The position numbers and the translations under genes are program-made. The notes beneath the pieces are model-generated. The model was not told the origin of the DNA. It saw only the letters and a program-made list of their open reading frames with translations, and did no database searches. Below are positions 24,410 through 32,877 of a DNA stretch of 47,638 bases, piece by piece. The stretch lies in the NCBI RefSeq assembly GCF_900163635.1, contig NZ_FUID01000097.1:1-47638 (forward strand), written 5' to 3'. Source of the stretch: Leucobacter sp. 7(1) (GTDB lineage: Bacteria; Actinomycetota; Actinomycetes; Actinomycetales; Microbacteriaceae). Within the stretch, counting starts at the first letter, position 1. Each line of letters opens with the position of its first letter.

Positions 24410-24613
24410 TTAGATGTCTGCGACCTTGCGGCCCTTGTACTCGAGGAACAGGGGCGTGCCCTGCGAGTCCTCGACCACGCGTGCGCGGTGGGGCAGGCTG
24501 TACACCGTCTTACCGTTTTCTTCGGTCTTGACGAGCGTAGGGACCGCAGCCTTCCACGCCGAACGACGGTGACGGGTGTTCGAGCGCGACATCTTCCGCT
24601 TGGGAACAGCCAT
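24410..24613 (-). CDS. rpmF: 50S ribosomal protein L32
   Basis: A 67-residue ribosomal protein starting [20 protein letters not shown], the invariant L32 beginning. It lacks the paired zinc-binding cysteines found in some L32 versions, so it is the zinc-free form. ATG 24613 follows GGAAAGAG. It lies in the normal yceD-rpmF-rnc order. Confidence 0.97.
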   Translation of the reverse strand: MAVPKRKMSRSNTRHRRSAWKAAVPTLVKTEENGKTVYSLPHRARVVEDSQGTPLFLEYKGRKVADI

Positions 24614-24626
24614 GATGTTCTCTTTC

Positions 24627-25241
24627 CTACTTGCTTTCAGACTCGGGGGTGTCCCCCAGGCCAGGTTTTCCTTCAACCGGATCGGAATCCGTTGAAACGT
24701 TGGTGGTGTCAAAGCCAGCCAGCGCCGCCCACCGCGGATCGAGATCCACTTCAGGCACCGCTGCAGCCTCGGCCTCGCGCAGCTCACCGGACTCGGGATC
24801 GAGTCCCGGGCAGTCCGGGCGACACACAGGCTGGAACGGCAGTGCAAGCACTACCGCGTCTCGGAGCGGGGGTTCAAGATCCACGTGATCACCGTGAACC
24901 CCATACTCGTCGGCCTCCGTAGGAGTATACGCGAAAAGCTCCTGGAATTCGACTTGGAACGGCGTGGTGAAATCTTTCAGGCAGCGCCCACACTCGGCGT
25001 GCATGGTCGTGTCACCCTGAACCGACACGAGAATCCCCTCGTGCACAGACTCGAGCCGGACCTCGATATCCAGTTCGGCTCCCGCGGGGATCTCTGCCAG
25101 CGCCTCGCCGAACTTCTCAGGCAGCACAATTGTGCGCGATCGCTCACGCATCTCGCCCGGCCGGTTCATAATGTCCCGAATGTTCTCCTCGAACACGCGC
25201 GAGACGCTGCCACCGCGTGCGGTGGTGTGCTCCCCCGACAT
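24627..25241 (-). CDS. YceD / DUF177 protein
   Basis: A 204-residue protein of the YceD (DUF177) family, regularly found before rpmF and implicated in 23S rRNA processing or ribosome assembly. The family cysteines are seen as CGRC (about residue 86) and CRPDCPG (about 140), a probable metal site. The N-terminal tail and the acidic C-terminal tail are variable. Its ATG overlaps the coaD stop codon in an ATGA. Confidence 0.92.
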   Translation of the reverse strand: MSGEHTTARGGSVSRVFEENIRDIMNRPGEMRERSRTIVLPEKFGEALAEIPAGAELDIEVRLESVHEGILVSVQGDTTMHAECGRCLKDFTTPFQVEFQELFAYTPTEADEYGVHGDHVDLEPPLRDAVVLALPFQPVCRPDCPGLDPESGELREAEAAAVPEVDLDPRWAALAGFDTTNVSTDSDPVEGKPGLGDTPESESK

Positions 25242-25735
25242 CAGGCGGGCCGAGCTTTGTTCAAGAACCGGGCAACGGCCGGCGGCACGTACGGACTCAC
25301 GTCGCCTCCGAGCGAGGCAACCTGGCGCACAAGCGTGCTCGAAACGTGGGCGTGTGCCGGATCCGGCAGCATGAACACCGTTTCGACGTTTGCGAGGCTG
25401 CGGTTCATCAGCACCATCGGCGTCTCGTACGCCACGTCAAGCTGCGAACGGATGCCCTTGACCAGCACAGACGCCCCCACCTCCGTGCAGTAATCGACGA
25501 GAAGCCCCACGGACCAGGACGCCACCAGAATGTTGTCTGGCACCTCCGGATCCTCTGCGAGGGACTTCTGGATCAACCCGACGCGCTCACTGAGGGGCAG
25601 CATCGCGTTCTTTCCGGGGTTATGCACCACCAGTACGTGGACCTCATCAAACACGCCCGCGGCGCGCCGAATCACGTCAAGGTGCCCCAGGGTGACGGGA
25701 TCAAAGGATCCCGGGACGACTGCGATCTTGCTCAT
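25241..25735 (-). CDS. coaD: Phosphopantetheine adenylyltransferase
   Basis: A 164-residue enzyme catalysing the penultimate step of coenzyme A synthesis (ATP plus 4'-phosphopantetheine to dephospho-CoA). The nucleotidyltransferase site [14 protein letters not shown], the [12 protein letters not shown] segment and the C-terminal [11 protein letters not shown] are typical, and length is normal. It starts at ATG 25735, 6 nt after TAGGCT, and heads the coaD-yceD-rpmF-rnc-mutM transcript. Confidence 0.97.
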   Translation of the reverse strand: MSKIAVVPGSFDPVTLGHLDVIRRAAGVFDEVHVLVVHNPGKNAMLPLSERVGLIQKSLAEDPEVPDNILVASWSVGLLVDYCTEVGASVLVKGIRSQLDVAYETPMVLMNRSLANVETVFMLPDPAHAHVSSTLVRQVASLGGDVSPYVPPAVARFLNKARPA

Positions 25736-25741
25736 ATCTCT

Positions 25742-25747
25742 AGCCTA
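25742..25747 (-). promoter_or_regulatory. -10 hexamer of the coaD operon
   Basis: TAGGCT on the minus strand, 6 nt before ATG 25735. It places the start of the housekeeping operon inside the short gap after the response-regulator gene. Confidence 0.55.
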
Positions 25748-25758
25748 GCCGTATCGGC

Positions 25759-26451
25759 TTAGAGTCCGTGCTGTTTGGCGAAGATGACGGCGTGCACGCG
25801 ATCGCGCAGCTGGAGTTTCGCGAGTACGCGACCCACGTGGGTCTTCACGGTGGATTCGGACAGGAAAAGCTCCCCGCTGATCTCCCCGTTATTCTTGCCC
25901 TCAGCGATGAGACGGAGCACGTCGAGCTCCCGCTCAGTGAGCACCTCAAGCTCGGCGCGAGGGCCATCGACGGGAGCCGCGGCCGGCGCGCCGGGCACGC
26001 CGCCGCTGACCCGGAGCTGCTCCATCAATCGCTTGGTCACGCTCGGTGCCATCGCCGCGTCACCGGATACGACCCGACGGATGGCGTCGACGAGCTCCGT
26101 GGGGCGCGCATCCTTCAGCAAGAACCCGCTTGCGCCGGCCTGGATGGCACCCGTCGCATACTCATCGAGGTCGAAGGTCGTGAGCACCAGCACTTGCACC
26201 TCGGGAAAGCGCTCCACGACGGCGCGCGTTGCCTCAATCCCGTTCATTCCCGGCATTCGCACGTCCATAAGCACGATGTCGCATCCGGTTTCGGCACCGG
26301 CGAGGCGTTCAAGCTGCGCGAGGGCAGTGACCCCGTCGTTCGCCTCCGCGACAACTTCAATGCCGGGTTCGCCCAAGAGGACCAACCGGAAACCCGTGCG
26401 GATCAGTTCTTGGTCGTCGACGAACATCACTCGGATCGGGGTGTCAGGCAT
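25759..26451 (-). CDS. NarL/LuxR-type response regulator
   Basis: A 230-residue regulator. The receiver domain spans 1-125 with phospho-acceptor Asp63 (IVLMDVRMPG) and the conserved Lys in FLLKDA. A linker follows, then a LuxR-type helix-turn-helix (LTERELDVLRLIAEGKNNGE, ESTVKTHVGRVLAKL) at about 165-225. Its ATG lies 8 bp inside the end of the kinase gene, so the pair is translationally coupled. The likely target is the adjacent ABC transporter. Confidence 0.95.
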   Translation of the reverse strand: MPDTPIRVMFVDDQELIRTGFRLVLLGEPGIEVVAEANDGVTALAQLERLAGAETGCDIVLMDVRMPGMNGIEATRAVVERFPEVQVLVLTTFDLDEYATGAIQAGASGFLLKDARPTELVDAIRRVVSGDAAMAPSVTKRLMEQLRVSGGVPGAPAAAPVDGPRAELEVLTERELDVLRLIAEGKNNGEISGELFLSESTVKTHVGRVLAKLQLRDRVHAVIFAKQHGL

Positions 26452-27844
26452 GGGCGTCACTTTCTTCAGCGTCGGGCGTGTCAAATCGTTCGAGTGCCGG
26501 GGTCCGAGCGGCGGCGCTCACCGGGAGGTTCGCCCACAGGCGCCAGCCGCCACCGGCGTGCTCGGGAACGGGGCCGGATTCGATTCGCCCGCCGAACACA
26601 CGCGCACGCTCGCTGAGTCCTGCGAGGCCGCGGCCCGATCCGACGCCGGTCACAGGCCTCGGGGCGCCGGGAACGCGGCCATAGTCGCGCACCTCGACGC
26701 TTGTGCGGTCACTGTGGCGTTGCACGATCACCTCGGCGCGCGCACCCGTTCCTGCGTAGCGCAGCACGTTTGTCAGGGCCTCCTGCACCACGCGGTACAC
26801 GGCGAGGTCCTGGCCGCGGTCACCCGTGGCATCGCCGGTCACTGCAAGGCTGACCCGGAGCCCCGCGTTCGTGAAGCTCTGCACAAGCTCCGGGAGGTCT
26901 TCCACTCCCGGCTGCGGCACGAACTCGGCACCGTCGTTCTCCGAGTGTAGGGCCCCGAGGAGTCGTCGCATCTCCCCCAAAGCGGTCCGACCAGTTTCGG
27001 CGCTCCGCTGCATCGCGTCTACTGCGGCCTCCGGGGCAGTCGCCGCGGCTCGCGCGGCACCCTCGGACAGTGCGATCATCACCGACACTGAGTGGGCCAC
27101 GATGTCATGCATTTCGCGCGCGATCCGAGAGCGTTCCTCCACCACGGCGAGCTGGGCGAGCTGATGCCGCTCGCGAGCGAGCTGATGCGCGCGGTCAATA
27201 ACGGCCTCGATGTAGCGCCGGCGATTGCCGAGGTTAATCCCGAGCAGGAGTATCGCCAGGAGCCACAGGGCACTCAGCATGCTGATGCCGATGAACTCGG
27301 TGGGTGAGCGCACAATGTCCGCCTCACCCATGAACACCCCGCCCGGTCCGACCTGGGCGGCTTGAGACCCCGCCCGGCGTACGTCAAGACCGAACTGCAG
27401 CAGGCTTCCCGTCAACGCGATCCCGTAGCCCAGCCAGCCCGCGGGAACACTGCGATAGACGGGCACAGCGTAAATCAAGAAGAGCAGCGCAACCCCGTTG
27501 GCAAGGCCTTGCATCCCCTGCTCGCCAAACATCACGAGGACCACCACGATAAGGCCGGCAAGCGGGTACTTTCGCCGGAAGAACAGGGCGGTACCCACGA
27601 TCGCCATCCGCAAGACCGTGAGCGGCCACAGCGGCCAGTCCAGGTGGGGTGGGATCCCAAACCAGGTGCGCGCACCGCTCGCATCCCAGTCTGCGGCCCC
27701 GAGTAAGTCCAGGAGCACCCCGAAGAGGCTCCCGATCACAAACCAGACAACGATAAAGATGTCGACCACGATCGGGTGCGCTGCGAGCGCGCGCCGCACG
27801 ACCCCGGGAGGTCTCGGCAAGCGCAGCTCGGCTTCGGTAATCAC
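26444..27844 (-). CDS. Sensor histidine kinase (HisKA_3 type)
   Basis: A 466-residue membrane kinase. The N-terminal half has about five or six membrane helices (VVDIFIVVWFVIGSLFGVLL, LAGLIVVVLVMF, LSALWLLAILLLGINLG) with little periplasmic mass, as in kinases that sense at the membrane. The phospho-acceptor is in IAREMHDIVAHSVSVMIAL, followed by an HATPase_c domain (VYRVVQEALTNVLRYA, GRGLAGLSERARVFGG). GTG 27844 has TAGGGT 6 nt upstream. Located after the ABC exporter genes but behind a strong hairpin. Confidence 0.93.
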   Translation of the reverse strand: MITEAELRLPRPPGVVRRALAAHPIVVDIFIVVWFVIGSLFGVLLDLLGAADWDASGARTWFGIPPHLDWPLWPLTVLRMAIVGTALFFRRKYPLAGLIVVVLVMFGEQGMQGLANGVALLFLIYAVPVYRSVPAGWLGYGIALTGSLLQFGLDVRRAGSQAAQVGPGGVFMGEADIVRSPTEFIGISMLSALWLLAILLLGINLGNRRRYIEAVIDRAHQLARERHQLAQLAVVEERSRIAREMHDIVAHSVSVMIALSEGAARAAATAPEAAVDAMQRSAETGRTALGEMRRLLGALHSENDGAEFVPQPGVEDLPELVQSFTNAGLRVSLAVTGDATGDRGQDLAVYRVVQEALTNVLRYAGTGARAEVIVQRHSDRTSVEVRDYGRVPGAPRPVTGVGSGRGLAGLSERARVFGGRIESGPVPEHAGGGWRLWANLPVSAAARTPALERFDTPDAEESDAHA

Positions 27845-27850
27845 GTTCTC

Positions 27851-27856
27851 ACCCTA
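27851..27856 (-). promoter_or_regulatory. -10 hexamer of the kinase/regulator operon
   Basis: TAGGGT on the minus strand, 6 nt before GTG 27844, directly downstream of the terminator of the ABC genes. Confidence 0.5.
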
Positions 27857-27890
27857 ACTTCTCACCTGAACTTTCCGGTGACCACACAAG

Positions 27891-27938
27891 ACGCGGCGGG
27901 GCGGGGCGACCCGAACTGGCCGCCCCGCCCCGCCGCGT
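27891..27938 (-). terminator. Perfect 18-bp GC hairpin after the ABC permease gene
   Basis: The arm ACGCGGCGGGGCGGGGCG (27891-27908) pairs without mismatch with 27921-27938 around a 12-nt loop. It stands 12 bp past the permease stop codon and separates the exporter genes from the kinase gene. No T tract. Confidence 0.8.
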
Positions 27939-27950
27939 TGACGGGAACCG

Positions 27951-28850
27951 TTACCGCGCGTCGCGGCGCTGGAACAGGATCGCCGCAGGGATGAGGGCAA
28001 CAGCCGCCCACAGCCCCATCGCGAGGAGCGCCGTCCAGTAGCCGGGATCCGCGGGCATGTCGGTGAGACCCATAGAGAGGGTGCCGCCGAGCGGAGTCGG
28101 GAGGTATGCGGCGGCAACTCCGACCCATTCCCAGCCGGTCATCGAAATGACCTGGAACACGATCTGCAAGACAAACGTGATCCCGGCGACCACGGCGATG
28201 CCGCCCGCTGTCGAGCGCAGGATCGCGGCGACACCAAACGCAAACAGGGAAATGAGCACGAGGTACGCGATAGTTCCGAGCACCCCGGACACGACGGGAA
28301 CCGTGAAAAGCACGCGTGCAGCTTCGGGCAGGGCCAGCATCGCGATCCCCAGGCCCCCGAGCACAAGCACGGCGGCGGTGAGGCCCGAGGCGACCGCGAG
28401 CAGCAGCGCCTTCGCGCCGAACACTCGGCCGCGCCGCGGCACCGCGGTGAGCGTCGAGAGGATCATGCCACTCGAGTACTCATTCGAGATCGCGAATACC
28501 CCCAGCACACCAAACACGAGCGCGAGGAACGGGGCCGACAGGGTTGAGGCAAATAGCAGGTAATTCTGCAGAGCGGTGGTGCCGGATCCGAACAGAGCGT
28601 CCGGCCCGCCCACGATGAGCTGGCCGTTGACCTGCATGAGTACAACAAGCGTGCTGACACCGAGACCCATCAGCACAGTGATGAGGAGTGTCACGCGCGT
28701 GCTCAGCAGCGAGGTGAACTTGATCCGTTCGCTACGGAACACGCCGCCGAACGATTGCGCGGGGACGTGGGCAGCGGCCGCGCGCGGGCGCGCGGAGCCG
28801 GAAACCGTTGTGGGTGCCGAGCTGGCGTCGATCAGAATAGTGGAGGTCAT
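27951..28850 (-). CDS. ABC-2-type transporter permease
   Basis: A 299-residue permease with a ~40-residue cytosolic N-terminus and six membrane segments (for example LLITVLMGLGVSTLVVLM, LALVFGVLGVFAISNEYSSG, VVAGITFVLQIVFQVI, LLAMGLWAAVALIPAAILF). NEYSSGMILSTLTAVPRRGR is the characteristic cytosolic loop of ABC-2 permeases. It pairs with the ATPase gene 37 bp upstream. Likely an exporter for a peptide, lipid or drug; the substrate is unknown. Confidence 0.92.
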   Translation of the reverse strand: MTSTILIDASSAPTTVSGSARPRAAAAHVPAQSFGGVFRSERIKFTSLLSTRVTLLITVLMGLGVSTLVVLMQVNGQLIVGGPDALFGSGTTALQNYLLFASTLSAPFLALVFGVLGVFAISNEYSSGMILSTLTAVPRRGRVFGAKALLLAVASGLTAAVLVLGGLGIAMLALPEAARVLFTVPVVSGVLGTIAYLVLISLFAFGVAAILRSTAGGIAVVAGITFVLQIVFQVISMTGWEWVGVAAAYLPTPLGGTLSMGLTDMPADPGYWTALLAMGLWAAVALIPAAILFQRRDAR

Positions 28851-28887
28851 GGTGATGATCCCTTCGGGGGTTCGGAGGCGGCCCGCG

Positions 28888-29799
28888 CTAGGCGGCCGCG
28901 TACTCCAGCTCGGTGCGGGTGAGTTCCAGGTAGGCGTCCTCGAGGGTCGCCGCGACGGGGCTGAGCTCGTGGAGCACGAGGCCGTGCGCGGCCGCCAGCT
29001 CTCCGATCTGCGCGGCAGTGAGGCCGGTCACGGTGAAGCTGTCCTCCCCCGCCGGTTCCAGCCCTGCGGTGCTATTCGGTCCGGACATGAGCAGCGAGGC
29101 GAGGCGAGCCGCTTCCGGACTACGCACGGTCACGCGCGTCTCCCTGCCCGCGGACACAAATTCCGCAATCGGAGCGTCCGCGACCACGCGACCCCGACCC
29201 AACACGATGACGTGATCGGCCGTCTGCGCCATCTCGCTCATCAGGTGACTCGACAGCAGCACCGTCCGGCCCTCGCTCGCCAGGTGGCGCACGAGCTGAC
29301 GTACCCAGAGCACCCCGTCGGGATCGAGCCCGTTCACGGGCTCATCGAGGATGAGCACACGCGGATCGCCGAGCAGTGCCGCGGCGATTCCGAGACGCTG
29401 CCCCATTCCCAGGGAGAATCCGCCGACTCGGCGCTGCGCAACCGCCGTGAGGCCTGTCTGTTCGAGCACCTCGTCAACACGACGCTCTGGCAGACGGTGC
29501 GTGGCCGCGAGTGCCCGGAGGTGACTCCGCGCGCTCCGGCCGGGATGCACACCCTTGGCGTCGAGCAGCGCCCCAACCTCGTGCATCGGGGCGGGGAGAT
29601 CCGCGTAGCGGCTCCCGTGCACCGTCACGGTACCGCTCGTGGGCCGGTCTAGGCCGACCATGAGTCGCATCGCCGTGGACTTCCCGGCCCCGTTCGGGCC
29701 GAGGAAGCCGGTCACTTGGCCGGGCTGAATCGTGAAGCTCACATCGTCGACGGCGAGCTTGCTGCCATAGCGCTTGCTCAGGCCACGTGCCTCGATCAT
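28888..29799 (-). CDS. ABC transporter ATP-binding protein (exporter type)
   Basis: A 303-residue ATPase. Walker A GPNGAGKST, Q-loop, signature FSLGMGQRLGIA (the canonical LSGGQ is degenerate here, as in many DrrA/CcmA-type exporters), Walker B VLILDEPVNGLDPDG, and H-loop LLSSHLMSEM. A ~80-residue C-terminal extension follows the domain. ATG 29799 has AAGGAG. Together with the permease and the NarL-type pair downstream it forms a module common in Gram-positive cell-envelope stress and self-resistance loci. Confidence 0.94.
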   Translation of the reverse strand: MIEARGLSKRYGSKLAVDDVSFTIQPGQVTGFLGPNGAGKSTAMRLMVGLDRPTSGTVTVHGSRYADLPAPMHEVGALLDAKGVHPGRSARSHLRALAATHRLPERRVDEVLEQTGLTAVAQRRVGGFSLGMGQRLGIAAALLGDPRVLILDEPVNGLDPDGVLWVRQLVRHLASEGRTVLLSSHLMSEMAQTADHVIVLGRGRVVADAPIAEFVSAGRETRVTVRSPEAARLASLLMSGPNSTAGLEPAGEDSFTVTGLTAAQIGELAAAHGLVLHELSPVAATLEDAYLELTRTELEYAAA

Positions 29800-29937
29800 G
29801 GGGTCTCCTTGGGGTAACTGTGCCGGAGTTCGGCGATACTTCCAAGGTAGGGTTCACCGGGCGCATGCACATCGGCCGGAGGTGCCTCTGTGGGTGGTAC
29901 CTCGGTATGACGTTGCGCCGGATCGGACGCCCGCGGG

Positions 29938-32151
29938 CTACGACTTCGCGAGATTGTCGAGCTGGCCGACAACCCGTTCCCACTCGAGCCGCGCCGCAAG
30001 CTCGGGAGCGAAGCCCAGGTTGGGATCGCGATCCAACAGCGCCGCCGCCAATTCTCGAGTGTGCTCGATCAGTTCACGATGTTCCGCAACACGCAGCAGG
30101 CGAAGCTTGGATCGCCCGCCCGACTGCATCGTGCCGAGGATGTCGCCCTCGCGCCGCAGTTCCAGATCGACCTCGGCAAGCATGAAGCCGTCAACGGTGG
30201 CGGCTACCGCGTCGATGCGCTCGCGCGCCACTGTGCCCTGCTCGGCGGCGGTCATGAGGAGGCAGAGTCCAGGGTGTTCACCACGCCCCACCCGGCCGCG
30301 GAGCTGGTGCAGCTGGGAGATGCCGAAGCGGTCCGCGTCCCGCACGATCATGATGCTCGCATTGGGAACGTTGACGCCCACCTCGATCACGGTGGTCGCG
30401 ACGAGCAGCTTGATCTCCCCGTCGGCGAAACCCCGCATGATCCGGTCCTTCTCGGGCCCGGACATGCCGCCGTGGAGCCCCTCCATCGGGATGCCCGCGA
30501 AGTCGGGCCGCGCGCGCAACTCCGCGAGGGTGTCTTCAACATTCGCGAGCGGGCGCTGCGGCGGAGCGCCGGATCCCGGGCCCGCACTGGACGCGACCGC
30601 GTCTGCCGCGTCCTCCAGCGGCTCACTGCCGGCCTCGACCTCGTCCGGGGCAATTGCCGGGCACACGATGTACACCTGGCGTCCGGCGTGCAGATCCTCG
30701 ACCGCCCGTGTCCAGACCCGCGCGGCACGATTCGGCATCTCCAGCTCGGGTACAGCAAAGGTTGCGATTCCCTGACGGCCCGGCGGAAGCTCGCGGATCG
30801 TCGTGACCTCAAGATCACCGAATGCGGTCAGTGCAACGGTGCGCGGGATCGGCGTTGCCGTCATGGCGAGCACGTGTGGTTGCGCCCCTTTGCGGCGAAG
30901 CGCTTCGCGCTGCTCCACGCCGAAGCGGTGTTGCTCGTCTACCACAATGAAGCCAAGGTCGGCGAACGTCACGGTGTCGCTGAGGAGGGCGTGGGTACCC
31001 ACAGCGATGCGCGAGGCCCCCGCAGCAAGGGCAAGCAGCGCACGCTTGCGCTCCGCAGCCGGCATCTTCCCGGTCAGCAGGACCGGGTGGAGCTCGGCCG
31101 CGAGTTCGGGGCCGAGGATCTCCGTGATCGATCGGAAGTGCTGGGCCGCGAGCACCTCCGTAGGGGCGAGAAGCGCGCTCTGACCGCCGCTCCCGGCAAC
31201 CTGCAGCATGGCGCGCAACGCGACAAGGGTTTTCCCAGATCCGACTTCACCCTGCAGCAGTCGTTGCATGGGATGCGCTTGTGCAAGGTCCGCCGCAATA
31301 TCGGCGCCCGCCATGCCCTGATCCCCCGTCAGTCGGAACGGCAGCGCCGCGTCGAAACGGGCGAGCTCGTTGCCCCCCGGCGGGCGAGGCGTACTGGGAG
31401 CCTCAGACGCGCGACGCCGGCGGTCCAAGAGCGCAAGCTGCAGCTCAAACGATTCCCGGAAGAGCAGGCTACGCCGGGCGTTACGCCAGTCAACGTCGCT
31501 CTGCGGTCGGTGCACAAGCTCCAGCGCTTCGTTCAGCCCCATGATCCCCTCGGTTGCGAGGATCTCGACCGGGAGTGGCTCGGGAATCGGCTCCAACGCG
31601 TCAAGCGCGACCCCCATCGCTTTCGCCACGGTCCAGCTCGGCACCTGCGCGGTGGCCGGGTAGATCGGGACCGGGGTTTCGGACCACATCTTCGCTGCGG
31701 CCTCGTCGAGCTGCTCGCCCCCGGGCGCATCGTGAACGTTCTCGAAGAGTTCGTATTCCGGATGCTGGAGCTGCAACGTGCTCTGGTACGCGCTGACCTT
31801 CCCCGCAAAGATGCCGCGCCGGCCTGGGCGCAGATCCTTGACGCGCCACTCCTGATTGAAGAACGTGAGCGAGAGGATCCCCGTGCCGTCGGTGATCCTG
31901 ACCACCAGAATGTTGCCCCGTCGACGCTGCATCTGCCGTGATTGCGTGTCGAGGACCTGCGCCACGACCGTGATCTGCTCGCCCACAGGAAGACCCGCGA
32001 GTGGGGTGAGCTCTCCCCGGCGAGAATACCGTCGCGGAATGTGGGCCACCAGGTCGCCGACGGTCAGCATCTCGAAGCTCTTGTCGAGCGCCTTCGCTGT
32101 GCGGGCGCCGACGACGCCTGCAAGGCCGGTGGCAAGAGTGACCGTGGACAT
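29938..32151 (-). CDS. recG: ATP-dependent DNA helicase RecG
   Basis: A 737-residue fork-reversal and Holliday-junction helicase. The N-terminal wedge/OB region (VGDLVAHIPRRYSRRGELTP to FFNQEWRVKDL) is followed by helicase motifs I GEVGSGKT (about residue 302), II VVDEQHRFGVEQ (about 404), III ATPIPRT, V VIEVGVNVPNA and VI QLRGRVGRGEHPG. Motif I has Glu where Asp is more common. The C-terminal helical hairpin is present. ATG 32151 is 6 nt after TACGCT; the upstream extension of the frame overlaps rsmD and is not real. Confidence 0.97.
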   Translation of the reverse strand: MSTVTLATGLAGVVGARTAKALDKSFEMLTVGDLVAHIPRRYSRRGELTPLAGLPVGEQITVVAQVLDTQSRQMQRRRGNILVVRITDGTGILSLTFFNQEWRVKDLRPGRRGIFAGKVSAYQSTLQLQHPEYELFENVHDAPGGEQLDEAAAKMWSETPVPIYPATAQVPSWTVAKAMGVALDALEPIPEPLPVEILATEGIMGLNEALELVHRPQSDVDWRNARRSLLFRESFELQLALLDRRRRASEAPSTPRPPGGNELARFDAALPFRLTGDQGMAGADIAADLAQAHPMQRLLQGEVGSGKTLVALRAMLQVAGSGGQSALLAPTEVLAAQHFRSITEILGPELAAELHPVLLTGKMPAAERKRALLALAAGASRIAVGTHALLSDTVTFADLGFIVVDEQHRFGVEQREALRRKGAQPHVLAMTATPIPRTVALTAFGDLEVTTIRELPPGRQGIATFAVPELEMPNRAARVWTRAVEDLHAGRQVYIVCPAIAPDEVEAGSEPLEDAADAVASSAGPGSGAPPQRPLANVEDTLAELRARPDFAGIPMEGLHGGMSGPEKDRIMRGFADGEIKLLVATTVIEVGVNVPNASIMIVRDADRFGISQLHQLRGRVGRGEHPGLCLLMTAAEQGTVARERIDAVAATVDGFMLAEVDLELRREGDILGTMQSGGRSKLRLLRVAEHRELIEHTRELAAALLDRDPNLGFAPELAARLEWERVVGQLDNLAKS

Positions 32152-32157
32152 GTTTCC

Positions 32158-32213
32158 AGCGTATCGGTGAGGCCTGACATTGACGATGATCACCCCGGGA
32201 CGCACGCTACGCT
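32158..32213. promoter_or_regulatory. Divergent leaderless recG / rsmD promoters
   Basis: The same hexamer TACGCT serves both sides: at 32158-32163 (minus), 6 nt before recG ATG 32151, and at 32208-32213 (plus), 6 nt before rsmD GTG 32220. TTGACG at 32180-32185 is too far (22 bp) from the rsmD -10 to be a standard -35. Confidence 0.55.
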
Positions 32214-32219
32214 CATGGG

Positions 32220-32825
32220 GTGACCAGAGTAATCGCCGGAGCCGCGGGCTCGCTTCGCCTTGACGTACCGAAAGCAGGGACGCGTCCCACGAGCGACCGC
32301 GTGCGGGAGGCAATATTCTCCGCACTCGAGTCCTGGGGACTTGTGACCGATGCGCGCGTCTTGGACTTATACGCGGGGTCCGGCGCACTGGGGCTCGAGG
32401 CTGCGAGCCGAGGTGCTGCCTCGGTCGCACTTGTCGAGAAGCACCCGCAGGCCGCGCAGGTTGCACAACGGAACGCACGCACGGTGCTCGCGGCGTTCCG
32501 CGGGGGCGATGCGCCCACCGTCGAAGTTGTGCGCCAGTCCGTGCAGGCGTATTTGGATGCCGCCGGGGAACGGGATTCGCGACCCCAATGGGACGTCGCT
32601 CTCCTGGATCCGCCCTACGATCTGGGTGAGGCGGAGCTCACCGACAACCTCCGCTCGCTCATCCCCCTGCTCGCGGAGGACGCCATGGTGCTCGTGGAAC
32701 GCAGCACGCGGACACCTCAGCCCTCGTGGCCCGCCGGGCTCGTGTTGGTGCGGGAGAAGCGCTACGGAGAGACCGTGCTGTGGTGGGCAGAGCTCGACGC
32801 TCCGCACCCGGTCGACACGCACTAG
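32220..32825 (+). CDS. rsmD: 16S rRNA (guanine-966-N2)-methyltransferase
   Basis: A 201-residue Rossmann methyltransferase modifying G966 of 16S rRNA. The opening TRVIAGAAGSLRLDVPKAGT followed by RPTSDRVREAIFSAL is diagnostic. SAM motif I VLDLYAGSGALGLEA and catalytic motif LLDPPYDLGE are intact. Length is normal. In many actinobacteria rsmD follows recG and precedes coaD in one direction; here it is inverted relative to both. GTG 32220 is 6 nt after TACGCT. Confidence 0.95.
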   Translation: MTRVIAGAAGSLRLDVPKAGTRPTSDRVREAIFSALESWGLVTDARVLDLYAGSGALGLEAASRGAASVALVEKHPQAAQVAQRNARTVLAAFRGGDAPTVEVVRQSVQAYLDAAGERDSRPQWDVALLDPPYDLGEAELTDNLRSLIPLLAEDAMVLVERSTRTPQPSWPAGLVLVREKRYGETVLWWAELDAPHPVDTH

Positions 32826-32838
32826 CTTGTCGAATCAG

Positions 32839-32871
32839 TGCCTAGATTTCTAGGCAAATCGGGCGTACTCT
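32839..32871 (+). promoter_or_regulatory. hipBA promoter and operator
   Basis: TGCCTAGATTTCTAGGCA (32839-32856) is an inverted repeat with perfect 8-bp arms and 2-bp centre. It covers the position expected for the -35 of the -10 TACTCT (32866-32871), which is 6 nt before the hipB ATG. HipB binding here would repress the operon. Confidence 0.75.
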
Positions 32872-32877
32872 TCATAT

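Noticed and set aside
30061..31941. A 626-residue plus-strand frame over recG
   Set aside because: Antisense shadow of a conserved helicase gene.
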